Source: Perkinsus olseni
Taxonomy: Eukaryota > Perkinsozoa > Perkinsida > Perkinsidae
Assembly: GCA_013115135.1 (NCBI GenBank)
Contig: JABANP010000438.1
Coordinates: 1-44,628 of the forward strand
Direction: 5' to 3'
Length of the DNA stretch: 44,628 bases
In this document: positions 10,640 to 21,444 of the stretch, piece by piece
How positions within the stretch are numbered: the first letter of the stretch is position 1
How the letters are laid out: every line of letters starts with the position of its first letter
The notes under the pieces: model-generated
What the model was told of the DNA's origin: nothing
What the model saw: the letters and a program-made list of their open reading frames with translations, nothing else
Database searches by the model: none
Made by a program: the position numbers and the translations under genes

Positions 10640-10835
10640 TGATATGGCCTGGGACTGCCAGCCATCTTAAGTGATATAAGTTAAGTCACATCATTGTATT
10701 AGTTTGTTGACCGCCTCGATAGACCAGGGGCTTCGCATTTCTCATCAGTCGATAACTTGCCCCCGACTTCGACTTGTAGCGTCGTCAATTAAAGGGGGGA
10801 ACATCGACTGGCGAGGCCTGGTCCGGGGCTGTTTC
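10640..10835 (+). repeat. Dispersed duplicate shared with 4107-4290
   Basis: Same orientation as 4107-4290. It ends at ATCGACTGGCGAGGCC then TGGTCCGGGG. See that entry for the shared blocks. Confidence 0.65.
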
Positions 10836-11540
10836 GAAAATTAGAGCAGTTTCTAATTGAAACTTTCTATTGGATATTGCACTGATCTCTGAAGCTTGGG
10901 ATATCTGAGAGGCCCTTAGTGTGAGCTCGGGTGATCTTGAGACCCATCTGACGCTTAAGAATTCGAAGGTCACCGGCGTTGGAACGAAGCCGAAAACGGC
11001 TTAGTCGGACTAGCACTCATGTACCTTGTTTCGAGAGGGACGAGCTCAGGCAAGGTTATTGAGCTAAGAAAGTAGCGCTCAGGCAGAAGGTAGGGCAGAC
11101 TTGGGATACTTAGTATCCGATACTAAGGGCAAACTAAGAGGAATCGCCTCATTTTTCCTTCCGCAGAGAAGAAACTTCACTTCCCGGACAAATTTCCAGC
11201 CATTCTCTCCACTCTAAGACCACGTCTGTGAGGGAGTGCCCATTGACTGGCTAACTCGACACCAATTCAAGGAGGACCTTGCTTCGTTATTGCTCACAGT
11301 CGTGCAGATGCTGCTGTCCCGTCGTTGTGAACTACCTAAAGAAAGGTTCTCCGTATCTTGGCAGGCCCCCTGATAGTCATGAAAGAGCATCTTGATGGTA
11401 CCCTGTAACTACGCTGATACACACTATCAAAAGCGACTACTGTACTCGCACTCTTACATTTCCTCAATTACCAATGACGCCTGCGCTTCATGCGTTACCG
11501 ATCTAGTCTAGCTAGCGCTACGAGTAAGGTAGCAAGAAAC
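10836..11540. other. Intergenic, possible coding remnant
   Basis: A plus frame at about 11240-11370 reads P-I-D-W-L-T-R-H-Q-F-K-E-D-L-A-S-L-L-L-T and onward to a stop, with no start or recognisable family. Otherwise nothing is seen. Confidence 0.3.
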
Positions 11541-11541
11541 T

Positions 11542-11568
11542 GCCACGATCTAGTAACTAGATCGTGGC
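11542..11568 (+). repeat. Perfect 27-bp palindrome (13-bp arms, 1-nt centre)
   Basis: GCCACGATCTAGT, A, ACTAGATCGTGGC. It lies next to a second inverted repeat at 11585-11641. Confidence 0.95.
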
Positions 11569-11584
11569 ATCGATAGTGATATTC

Positions 11585-11641
11585 CTATAGCATTCTGTTT
11601 GTAATTCTCAACTGTTGTAAATTACAAACAGAATGCCATAG
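11585..11641 (+). repeat. Inverted repeat, 22-bp arms with one mismatch
   Basis: The arm at 11585-11606 (core GCATTCTGTTTGTAATT) pairs with 11620-11641. The loop is 13 nt. No transposase is nearby. Confidence 0.9.
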
Positions 11642-11917
11642 AAATGTATATAAAGTCATATTGTATTTCATTTCCTGCAAGTCAAACAGTAAGAAGCAAC
11701 GAGATCACCAAGAGTCACCTCAGAGCTGCCGCTTGCTCCGACTTCAACTTCGTGCGGGAGCCTGATGAAGACGACATTCCCGACAATGCGTCCCGCACCA
11801 CTTACTCCGAGGGTGACGCTACTTCAGCTGGAAGGAAATCGTTTGTTATGGGTGATGGTGAATCGTTTCCCCTCTCTCTCTGAGGGAGCAGCGATGGTCG
11901 TTTTTCCCTGCTTGCTG

Positions 11918-14900
11918 CTACGCTGTGACCTGGCCGTCGAGCAGCAGCCGCATGCCTGATTGACGCTGTTGAGCTTGCAACTGCGCCACCACTATTCTCG
12001 ACGGCCTGAAGGCTTCAGGCTGAGGCCGACCATGGAATTGGCGGTGCTCGCCCGATCGACGGTAACCGGTAGCGTTGAGAGTAGACGAGGCAGACCTAGT
12101 CATCAAGGCGAACGTCGTTGATGATCCACCAACGAAGGTGAATGGGTGGGAGGGGATCATCGTGCGTGAGCTGCTGATCGATACGTCATCAAGTTTCTCC
12201 ATGTCTAAACCACTGCATGCCGAAAGATATTCAGTCCCGAAATATTCTCTGCGAGCAAGAACAATTAAATTTTCGAAACTAATCTATCATGCACGAACGC
12301 AATGTAGTACTAACTCTTGAGCTTGAGACCTGGCCTATCACATACCTGTTGATTGTGAATTACTGGACTGGTCAACCCCGACAGTTCCTCGAAGTCGTCT
12401 CGCCGCAGCCGCCCCTCTCGAACCTCTTCCGCTACTGACTGGGATAACTGATGGAGCGTGATTCGTGCAAGCTCGGCCGTTGAATGAACCAACCCGATTG
12501 ATAAAGTGCTCGGCTTGGTTCTTAGTGAAGTCCCCGGGGCTATGCTCTTGCCGAGCCTCTCGCTCAGTGATGCGATACTCTACTTCGCTGAGCCGCTCTG
12601 CAGGAGAGATGTACTCGCCGATTGAAGGCACTGTGCTACCATCATGCTCATTCAGGATAGAACGGATATTTCCGACTTCCCCTGGAAGACAACGACTCAG
12701 GCGTCAGTGGGTTCATGAACGCGTTACAGATGGGACATGTCTATTCCTCGTGTCTTTTCCGTTTTGGACTCTAAAATCATCCCTCTCGCATTGCGTTATG
12801 AGTTATGCGTTTTACACTTTTTTTTGCTCAACACGAGGGAAACTTCAATGTCTTCCTTGGATGACTCAGTTGGTCGAGACTCGCGACTCGAGAGTCTTCT
12901 CTCACCGAAATTTCTTCAGTTTGGAAAAAAAATTATTGAAGATTTCAACAATCAGTGCAACTTGAGATTTCACGAGAACCGCGGTTGGCAATTTACCTTC
13001 AATCGCTGATATCTTCTTAGAACTCTCCGCTTCGCTCAAGAGAATCTTAATGCCAATTCTTTCATCTTCCTGCGAGACAAAAAGTGTATCTTAGCTCGAT
13101 CCAAGCTCTCGGTGGAATACCTCGCTGATCTTCGCCTGCACACGATGGCCGTCGGCTTCTGTCACTTGAATGCGATCGACAATTGCACCTGATCTGCCAT
13201 GGACCTCGGCAAGACCACCGCTCCCACCTACTCGCACTCACATCACCGATGCTCCACCCGGCGTTATCTACAAATGGAGGTGGAAAATAGAGATCTATTG
13301 AGTTACTTTCCATAGAGATCAAGCTAAGATACTCCTTCCGATTAAGATCAGTTAAATTGCCTCATTCGTGCCACCTAATTTAGACCCACCTTCCAACTTT
13401 GTGATCCGCTGGTACAGGTCTTCTAATCCTAATAAAATAGCCACTCGATCGTAAAATAAGCGAGAGAAACCTTTTACGCTCGGACAAGCTGACTTGGGAT
13501 AGGTTGAGCTTTGAATGGCGGGCATCTTCGTTGCCTAACCTCGTTATCTGCGAATAACGAGTTCTGATAGACACTGGAATGGTTTGCGAGGAGAATCCGT
13601 CAATTCAGTTCCCGCAACGTAGACAGGGGCTGATGAACTCGCGCGCTGAGCTCGCGAATCAACCGAAGATTCTCGCTAGTGATGCGCTAGAAATGACCGG
13701 CAATCTCTCAGCCTCACGCTTTTCTTCAGTTCCTCGATATGAGCATAGAAATCTTCTATCATACGCTCATAGTCGATGGGCTGCACACCTTGACCTGAAC
13801 GTGTCTGGATCCGGGCCAGAGCTTCGGGCCTCGAAGTTACCCTCAGTAAGCGGCTGCGTGTCGTATCTTTCTGTTTCTACGAACTCCCGCAGCATAGAGT
13901 ATATCTGATTCGGGTTGACGAGGGTCTCGCACAGCGCTGAGCATGATGCTCGACTGTGGGGTCGAACTTGTCGATTCCATAGAGACTAATAGAGGTTACC
14001 ACAGACCCCAATATACGCCAGCACTCGCAGTTCGGGCCAAATTGATGAGTGTCCATCAGACTTGAAGAATAGTTATCCGCCATGGCATGGCTGTGAATTT
14101 GCACACAACCCATCTGTCCCCTAGCGCTAGCACCAATTGACTGATACAGCATTGAAGAGGCTATGGTTTCCAACACTTAGGCAGGGCCCACTTCATTGAT
14201 AGTAGAGGATAGGCTCGCTATTCGGGCATCATGTTCCTCCACTAGAAACCTTAGATCTTGCACAGTGACCTGAACGCAGCATACCGGCTCATGCTGGGCA
14301 GCTCTCGTCCACCTTGGTGTTTTCCGATGAATCGTGATTTGAACTCTCCGCTCGCCCTGAAACTCATCACGAACAAGAAGAGCTCAGCGTCGTCCGCTCA
14401 CCGTCGACAGCCCGGTTCGTCTCCGCGGCCGCTCGGAAGTTCAGATTCCTGTTCGGATCTGAGAATATCTTTCCTTGCCCGATGGACAACAATGTTGCCA
14501 CAACAACACCACCGATCTCACCGTCGATTTTCGACATATGCACGGCACTCTCTTGGATGGACCCCTCTTTCCGACCCGCATTGAGAGGTCGGAGCTGAGT
14601 AGGGTACCCATCTCGATTGATTCTCCCTCGGGGAGGATCACCCACGTTTTGTTCTTCGGTCACCTTTGTCAAACGGGATTCGAAATCATCTTTCAGGGTT
14701 TCGATTTTCTCGAGAAAGTTGCCATTAACTTCCGAGAGAGCCTCACGTATCTGCAAATTTCAGCCAGCTGAGCCAAATGCGGCAACTCCGGCCTACTTTA
14801 TCATCAACAGTTTCCGCTTTTCCAGACAGCACTGATTGCGCCAACGTGAGTGTGTCTATCCGCGAAGTCACCTACAGGACCGCCGCGCGGGCTCCACCGA

Positions 14901-16640
14901 ATGAATCAACCATCACTTCTGCCATATCTTCATTGTGGTGCTCCAGCTGCGCCGTCATTCGCTTGACGGAGCTGTCGGTATCAGACCGGCAGTGAGCGAG
15001 CTCGCTCGATATCTGACAAGTCAGGCCTTTCCGGTGCTGAGTCGTCTGATGGTTGTGACATCGTTAAGACGATTCTCGAGATCTTCAAACTGGAGACGTT
15101 GACTTCTTTTTTGCCTGTCTTGCCATTCTTTAGTTGATTCCGCGATCTCTCGCTCTTTCTCACTCAGCCTGACAAAATTATTCAGTCCGAGATTTTCTCG
15201 AGGAACGTCGCGAGCCTGTGTGTTGCGGTTGACTTTACCAGGAACTCTGCATGACAAGAGCATATGGCAGCTTAGTTTCCACTAGCTGTCTACCTCAACG
15301 ACAGAGTGTCCTCAATGCTACGCGTTGCTTCCATGACGAGCCGTCTTGTCTCTTCTGTCCTGTTCGTTTCACGCAGTTTCAATTTTGTATTCCTGAGAGA
15401 TGAGATCTCGACAGCTGAATATCCCCCATCCGACCTTATTTCAGAAGACACTTCCTCCGATTTTCTACGCAGATCCTGGACCTGAAGCCGAGAAGAGAGA
15501 GCGTGTCAGGGTCTGACTACTGCCCACCATGGTCTGCAGGTTGGCGACGGACTCTGCATCACTTTTGACGCCAGAAATATCCTCGAGGCCCCGCGCCAGT
15601 TTGCGAGTCTCTTCTCGGATAGCAGCCATTTCACTGAAGAACAATTTGAGCTCCGAGGTAGGTATGAATCAATTTTGGAGCAGATGTAGCGGACTCATGC
15701 TCAGTCTGAGACATGGAAGATACCCTCCTCATCCAAACAACTTGTCGAGCTAGTCTAGTGGTTATGACGTCTGCCTTACACGCAGAAGGTCGCGGGTTCG
15801 ATCCCCGCGCTTGACATATAAAGCTTAGAAGGAGAGTGATATCGTAGCTTATTCAGCTCTCCCTCGGAGCATACTTTCGACACAAGGTCAGATTTTCCGT
15901 TAATTTTTGGTCAGCCGTAGCCTGCCAAGCTTGAAGCTCTGTTCTTATATCCTCGTGTAAAGCATTTTGAACCTGATTGAAAGATTAACGTAAAACTGCG
16001 TGATAGCAACTTTTAGTTGAGTCGCCACGAGCTGTACCGATTTGATATTCTCTGTTGTGAAGGCCAGGCCATCGAGTGCCTCTTGCTGCTTTAACAGAGC
16101 GGTAGTAACATCGAACCTGTTGTGGAGTGCTGCCTGAAGATCGACATTTCCTCAGGTATCGGCGTATCTTCACTTGGTCAATTTCAAGGAAGCTGGCCTT
16201 GGCGAATTCAACATGACGGACTGTCATGCCTCAAGCCCACCAAAGTATAAAGAACTGGATGAGAGCCAATCGGCCAGCCGTTGCTTAGATAGATGGGAAG
16301 TAGGTGGAAGTGCGCTGGCAAGTACGGGTGACTCCCATTTCGAAAACAGCGATTCTTGTGCTCTACTCACGATTCCACCCACGGGAATCCCGTGGGTGGA
16401 TAATCACTGGACCGAAATGCAGGATTCGTAATTCCTACGATCATCCTGCTTAGCGTAATGAACTCCATGAACTCGAGAATGGCGCTATAAGTGTACTTGG
16501 CTTCTTCCTCCATGTGTTGCCCGTCTCTGAATGCAGTGTTGTTGTGATGATCCACTGTTGACAGCCATGGCAGACTACGAGGGGGCTGAGAGGGCAGCAC
16601 TCTTACTTCAACTGTGCGGTATATAATCGAGTTTGCAACG
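11918..16640 (-). CDS. Multi-exon coiled-coil protein
   Basis: Many minus-strand segments bounded by GT and AG encode heptad-rich helical sequence. They include D-L-Q-A-A-L-H-N-R-F-D-V-T-T-A-L-L-K-Q-Q (about 16050-16140), E-D-I-R-T-E-L-Q-A-W-Q-A-T-A-D-Q-K-L (about 15890-15960), V-Q-D-L-R-R-K-S-E-E-V-S-S-E-I (about 15450-15490), L-S-E-K-E-R-E-I-A-E-S-T-K-E-W (about 15100-15170), R-E-A-L-S-E-V-N-G-N-F-L-E-K-I (about 14700-14755) and R-L-S-E-V-E-Y-R-I-T-E-R-E-A-R (about 12550-12600). The probable C-terminus ends G-Q-V-T-A at 11918. Introns look short, roughly 45-60 nt, with one of about 170 nt holding a tRNA-Val gene. I did not resolve the complete exon chain or the start, and the span could hold more than one gene. 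A long coiled coil suggests a cytoskeletal or structural role, which is inference only. Confidence 0.5.
15744..15816 (+). tRNA. tRNA-Val (anticodon TAC)
   Basis: This is a complete cloverleaf of 73 nt. The acceptor GTCGAGC pairs with GCTTGAC (one G-T). The D arm is GTC/GAC with loop TAGTGGTTAT, the anticodon stem is TCTGC/GCAGA with loop CTTACAC (TAC), and the T arm is GCGGG/CCCGC with loop TTCGATC. The discriminator is A and no CCA is encoded. It is antisense inside a likely intron (about 15706-15874) of the coiled-coil gene. The internal A and B boxes make it self-sufficient for Pol III. Confidence 0.95.
16374..16400 (+). repeat. Perfect 27-bp palindrome (13-bp arms, 1-nt centre)
   Basis: TCCACCCACGGGA, A, TCCCGTGGGTGGA. 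Size and geometry match the palindrome at 11542-11568, but the sequence is unrelated. Confidence 0.95.
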
Positions 16641-16669
16641 GTAGCGAGAAAAAACGAATTCGATCGCAA

Positions 16670-17220
16670 CAAATGTTACGTAAGTGATGTGTAAGTTACA
16701 CAGTGTAACTTATATCGGGAAAGGCGGTCCGAGGTCGCATACAAACGATAGGAATATGCTTGTTCTTGGCATAGTAGTGCCCGCGCTCATTCTACGCCTA
16801 CAGTAGAGGATACCCGAGTGTGCGTCGTAATACGCAATTCTCACCGGTGGAGATGCACCCCGCAGTCCACAAATGTACTCTCTCGATCTTCCTATGCTAG
16901 ACAGATGCTTGTCAGTTTCAGCCAGTATAGCGGCGACCACGGATGGATCGTATCTGAAAAGTCCATTGCTTCGCTCCGCTATCATAAACTCTTCTCACCT
17001 CCTGCTTGTGAGAGCCATCCCCGCATTTCTAGGAGTGGACATGCGACGAGTTCGCCAAACAGTACCGCGGAAGCTCTACTGCCCAAGATTAACTACTTGA
17101 CAACAACGCGACACCAAGTCGCCGGTAGCACATGCATACTGCGATTGAAACCAGTACTGCATCTTTCGAAGGTTCTTAGAGGGAAAACCTTTCTTAGAAA
17201 GGCAATAGACAATTCGACTG
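16670..17220. other. Intergenic, no gene seen
   Basis: Overlapping short frames on both strands without protein character. TCGCTCCGCT, a word found several times in the window, occurs at about 16971. Confidence 0.4.
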
Positions 17221-18661
17221 GTTAATGGAGTGAAGAGTGATCCGGTTGCTGACGGACAGCTTACCGGAACACCGAGATTATCCCCGTACTCCCGACTTCA
17301 TCTACGATGAGTTCGTAAGATCACTAGCATAAGGAGCTTGCTCCGAGTAAGCGAGCAAGTTGCTCGCGCCTCGTAGATCAGCTATGTACTGGCGATCCCC
17401 AGCGAGCTACGGAGGAGTTCCCCTGGAAAACTCGTGAATCACTTGCTGTTGGCTCCAGTTCGAGGTCATACACGAGTATGGCATCACCGCCATATAAGCG
17501 CGAAGTAACACTCTCGACATCAGCACATTCCCGCGGGCGGTAATGAAAGATGAACCCCACGAATGAGTTTAACACGGAACTCCACCGCTACATACAAAAA
17601 CTCTTCATAATATGAGAGACCGGCATCAGACTCCGTGTCATTGTTATCCACGGAAAGACAGAGATACTAGCAGAAACGAAGCAAAGGGACGCTCGCTACT
17701 GGCCGTCCTGAACCCCAAGCATCGATCGAAGAACCAGGCCACGGTATCGGGTATGTACTTCACACCACTCGTGAATCAGCAAATGAATGAATCGACGAAT
17801 CTGTTGACTCGTTGTAGGCAGTGCAAGGCCGCCTGGCGTCAGTCGAGCAAACCATCTTCATAAGACCCTATACGAAGTGCCCTGCTGCCCCTCTCGGAAG
17901 GTCTTTCCCATTCAGCCGCCTTTCTGACTTCCAGACAGGCCTGCACCATAACTCACTCGACGCTAGTACGCTAGCAGAGGAGATTCTTTGCGCATGCACA
18001 GAGGGAGACAATCAAGCCGTGCTTTACCGCGTCTTATCAGTCCTGTACTGGGAGTGTTGGATGAGACTGTGGTGCTAACCAGAGGCAGGATGTCCAACGC
18101 GGGTTCCGTTCCCTTCAACGTAACTTACTGTTGCCGCCTCTGTGGTCGATCACGGCAGCGCGGGATTCCCGCGCCAAGGCACGAACGAGGCTTGCTACGC
18201 TAGCTTGACCTTGCCCCTGGCGATGCTTGGACCAACACTAGTTCTACCGAACGAACTGATGGGGCATCATTAAGAACTTGCGGCTAGGAATCTTGGCCTA
18301 AGATGCCTCTAACTCGCGTTGCTTGGCGATACTGGGAGTATAGTAACACCCGTGTGACAACTGCCGTCCTCGCTAGCTGGCGGTAGACAGGCTATGTACT
18401 CACGTGCCCCCAGCTACGCACCACCCCTGAATCATCGCCTTTCGGGCGGGATCCATCCGGTCATTCTGCATGCACATCCGTTGTCACTCTCATCAACTAA
18501 TTCCAATCTACAAGGTCAATGAAGACCTTGTTAGCACTGGCTCAGTGCCACAGGGACGTCTCTATCTTAACCCGAGAGAAACCGTAGTTCACTCCGTCTC
18601 TCCGATAGTATCGGAACTCTTGCCTTGTACCACTTGAAACTTTGAAAGGCTCTATCTGCAC

Positions 18662-18671
18662 AGTTCCCTTA
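18662..18671 (+). promoter_or_regulatory. Candidate splice acceptor and 8-nt leader of gene 3
   Basis: CACAG (AG at 18662-18663) is followed by TTCCCTTA and the start codon at 18672. The pseudogene has the equivalent GCAG|TTCCCTCAACG before its ATG at 22661. As with genes 1 and 2, this could be the spliced-leader acceptor. Confidence 0.35.
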
Positions 18672-19409
18672 ATGATGAAGTTCGTCCAACTCTGCTTGGT
18701 GGCTGTTCAACTTACGCTTGTGCAGGGTCAGGATATCGGCAAGTACGTCTACTCCTCGGAGGGGTTCAACTACACTGTGAATGTATATGAAGGTGCTGAT
18801 GTTAATATTGCCTTCGAGGTCCCTGGGCAGCCGGTGTTTGTTGACGGCAAGTACCGGCTCGTCAGAGATTCTCATACTCAATATTCTATGGACTTCTCCG
18901 GTTCCCTAGACGGCGTCAGATACATCTATCACCACATCGGAGCACTTTTGGGAGGGATGACGTTCAACCCATCTGACTTGACCGTCCTCACCTACACGAC
19001 CGCTGACTCTATGACCGTCAACTTTGGAGGCCGAGAGCTCACGCTCACGAGAGTTGGTTACGATCTGCAGCCGGGCGTTTTCTACCACCGCATTTCCGAA
19101 GCTCCTCGAATTTCCATCACCTTTCGACTATTGGGCGAAGGAAGTTATGAAGTGGTCTTCAGCTGTGGCGACACAGATGTTGCCTACGGTGGGTTGTGGC
19201 TCGAAAAAGCTGCTCGGCCTTACAAGCACTACGCTGTGGTCGAGAGTGGAAGGGACGCGGTGAATTCACTCCGTGCGGAGATTGAGTCAACTTGTTCGTT
19301 CGAGGGCCTGCAAGACGGCGATCTATCACGCATGACTTTCATCACTCAAGAGTCCATTATCATACCATTCCAAAGACGTCGAATGCTGCTTGAGAAGGTG
19401 ACCTTATGA
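18672..19409 (+). CDS. Secreted 245-aa protein, lineage-specific family, gene 3
   Basis: This single-exon gene encodes 245 residues from the first of two Met codons at 18672. The signal peptide is MMKFVQLCLVAVQLTLVQG, followed by Q-D-I-G-K-Y. It is a divergent paralogue of genes 1 and 2 with the same layout. Equivalents of their blocks are V-N-V-Y-E-G-A-D-V, Q-P-V-F-V-D-G-K-Y, T-A-D-S-M-T-V-N-F-G-G, L-T-R-V-G-Y, and a C-terminal hydrophobic stretch ending in basic residues. The two family cysteines are kept (F-S-C-G and S-T-C-S). Its closest relative in the window is the broken copy at 22661-23416. No named domain is recognised, and export is inferred. Confidence 0.85.
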   Translation: MMKFVQLCLVAVQLTLVQGQDIGKYVYSSEGFNYTVNVYEGADVNIAFEVPGQPVFVDGKYRLVRDSHTQYSMDFSGSLDGVRYIYHHIGALLGGMTFNPSDLTVLTYTTADSMTVNFGGRELTLTRVGYDLQPGVFYHRISEAPRISITFRLLGEGSYEVVFSCGDTDVAYGGLWLEKAARPYKHYAVVESGRDAVNSLRAEIESTCSFEGLQDGDLSRMTFITQESIIIPFQRRRMLLEKVTL

Positions 19410-21029
19410 GGGAGCTTGAGAGAACGGTTCATATGTCTTGAGAATCGGTTTCACATGAGGATGTCTATGGCATAGACTCTCTGCCTTCATTCGTCCCTCA
19501 GTTGTAGCCTGTGACGACATTCTCAAGTCTTTTTTTTCCTGTCATATAACTGGTACGAATATGCTTAATAAAAAATCTGGTATGGTACCAAATGGCAGCG
19601 GGTGGATCATCCATGGATGCCATCCACCATGGATGGCGCAAGCGGCATAGATTGTTGTTACAACTATTAAATTATTGAATTTCAACACTTTCGCTGTGTC
19701 AGACAGTCTTATAATAATGTAGAAGCTGTTCACATGTGTTCAGTGACAAGGCAGTGTACGCCTTGTAGTGGTAATGGAGTACGTTTTTCGTGCTCTTTGC
19801 GTCTATGTTTTGTACAGCGAGGCCAACTTGGCCAGTCAGTCCACACAAGAGTAACAGATGATAACCAGATGTTCGCTTCTTGCGTTGAGTCGGAACAAAA
19901 GCTTTCGGAAGCTTCACCGATTCCTTGGCTGCATTCAGAGCGACCGACCCGCCTGACCGTTCCGGCGGCAACAGCAGCTGCGGCTAGAGCGGGCCCATTC
20001 CCTTGCTACTGTGTCGTTGTCATCTATCTGAGGTAGACACAAGACCTTTCGTTCCAAATACGATGCGGCCCTCGCGCAATTTTGTCTTTTCAATTCGCAA
20101 TGCTGGCCAGGCGACAATCGATTGGGTGATGTCCATGTACATCACGCGATGCATCTGTCGTTCGTCACTTGAGGATGTCGGAATCGCCGGGGCAGCCGAC
20201 GTCATAGGCAGCGATCGCGGGATGAGTCGTAGAAGATCTCAGGACGGCGTTCCGTGAGCACGCTTTCAAAATTTACCTTGGTGATCGTCAATCGTCAAGT
20301 TCCATCCTCGGATAAGATTCTAGTAGGTCCACTAAACGTCCGGTCTGAGTTCGTGACGACGCCTGTCCCTCTCTACGCGTGGGCATCTGATAATTCTGTT
20401 GCCTGCAAATCCATCGGACGAAACCGCAGAACTACAACATTTCGTCAAGCGAGTATCAGCAAGTAACTCATAATCTACAAACGGTAGAACGACATATCGT
20501 AATATGTCTGCCACTGTTCACCTGACGGCTGGAGCTGCCCTCTCTGGCAACAACGGCGGGCCAGTTGAAAGCTCTGGCTTCGGGGAGGTGGGAGGAGAGC
20601 AACTCGGCTTGCATGTGAATCTGAGACAGCAAGAGTTCCTAGACAGCGACGGTCTAGAGTCATTTTCGGGGTAATCTGTGGCTCACCGTTCTCTCCAAAA
20701 GTTCTGCCGCGGACTTTGAGTGCCATTCCGAATACAGTGAACGGAGTGATTCGTCGTCTGGTAGTTGAGCAAGTGTCCTAAGCAGGCAGGGAAAGGTACT
20801 CCTGACAAAGTGTCGAGTCCCTCTTCGATCGCTCTAATCCAAAATCACTTGGTTTCTATTGAAAGTTGGACTGGGCTGAAGCACAATAATGTATACGAGA
20901 CGTCACTGACCCGGGCGTGTGACAATGGTGCTATGGCTTCTTTATTGTCGCTCAAAGTCAACTCGGAATAGAAGAGGTAGATAGAGTCCACTCCTAGGAT
21001 GACGGTCTTTTTCTCCAGAAATGGCGAAT
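19410..21029. other. 3' part of duplication unit A, no further gene
   Basis: AT-rich sequence follows gene 3 (poly-T at about 19531). Blocks repeated in unit B then follow, including an AAGCGGCATAGATT segment and the CGACATATCGTAATATGTC segment (about 20490). The short frames here are not conserved as protein between the two units. Confidence 0.55.
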
Positions 21030-21167
21030 CTTAAATGAATGGAGTGAAGAGTGATCCGGTTGCTGACGGCGAGCGAGGGACCATCGTAGACAGCTTCACG
21101 GAAAACCGAGATTATCCCCGTACTTCCGATTTCATCTACGATGAGTTCGTAAGATCACTAGCAAACT

Positions 21168-21200
21168 TTACTGGTGACGTGAAGTTCACGTCACCAGTAA
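21168..21200 (+). repeat. Perfect 33-bp palindrome (16-bp arms, 1-nt centre)
   Basis: TTACTGGTGACGTGAA, G, TTCACGTCACCAGTAA. It lies at the point where unit B diverges from unit A (after GATCACTAGCA). Confidence 0.95.
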
Positions 21201-21444
21201 CATCCAACCAAACGAATGGATCGGCGTCTTCCCTTGCACTGTCAGGCTGGTAGCTTTACTGTTGCAGTGCAAATGCGGCGGTCACTTGCAGAGCTGAGTC
21301 AGCTCAGTTGACCTCACCATAAACTCCTGGTATGGGTATTCTAAGCGCGTTGGTGCAGCTTCCAGTCGGAAGGATCTTCTCCTAGTGGCTCATAGCGATG
21401 GCGCGCGCGATGCTTCATGCAGCTTGCTTGCGCCTCGTAGATCA

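Larger units (their letters stand above)
17225..20960 (+). repeat. Tandem segmental duplication, unit A (carries gene 3)
   Basis: Unit A matches unit B (21030-25150) in the same order. Shared parts are GGAGTGAAGAGTGATCCGGT and the CTACGATGAGTTCGTAAGAT block, CGCCTCGTAGATCA then GCTATGTACTGGCG, the secreted-protein gene, a 3' region with AAGCGGCATAGATT, and a distal block with CGACATATCGTAATATGTC. Unit A lacks the 732-bp inverted-repeat element found in unit B, so 17380/17381 is the natural empty site. Confidence 0.85.
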
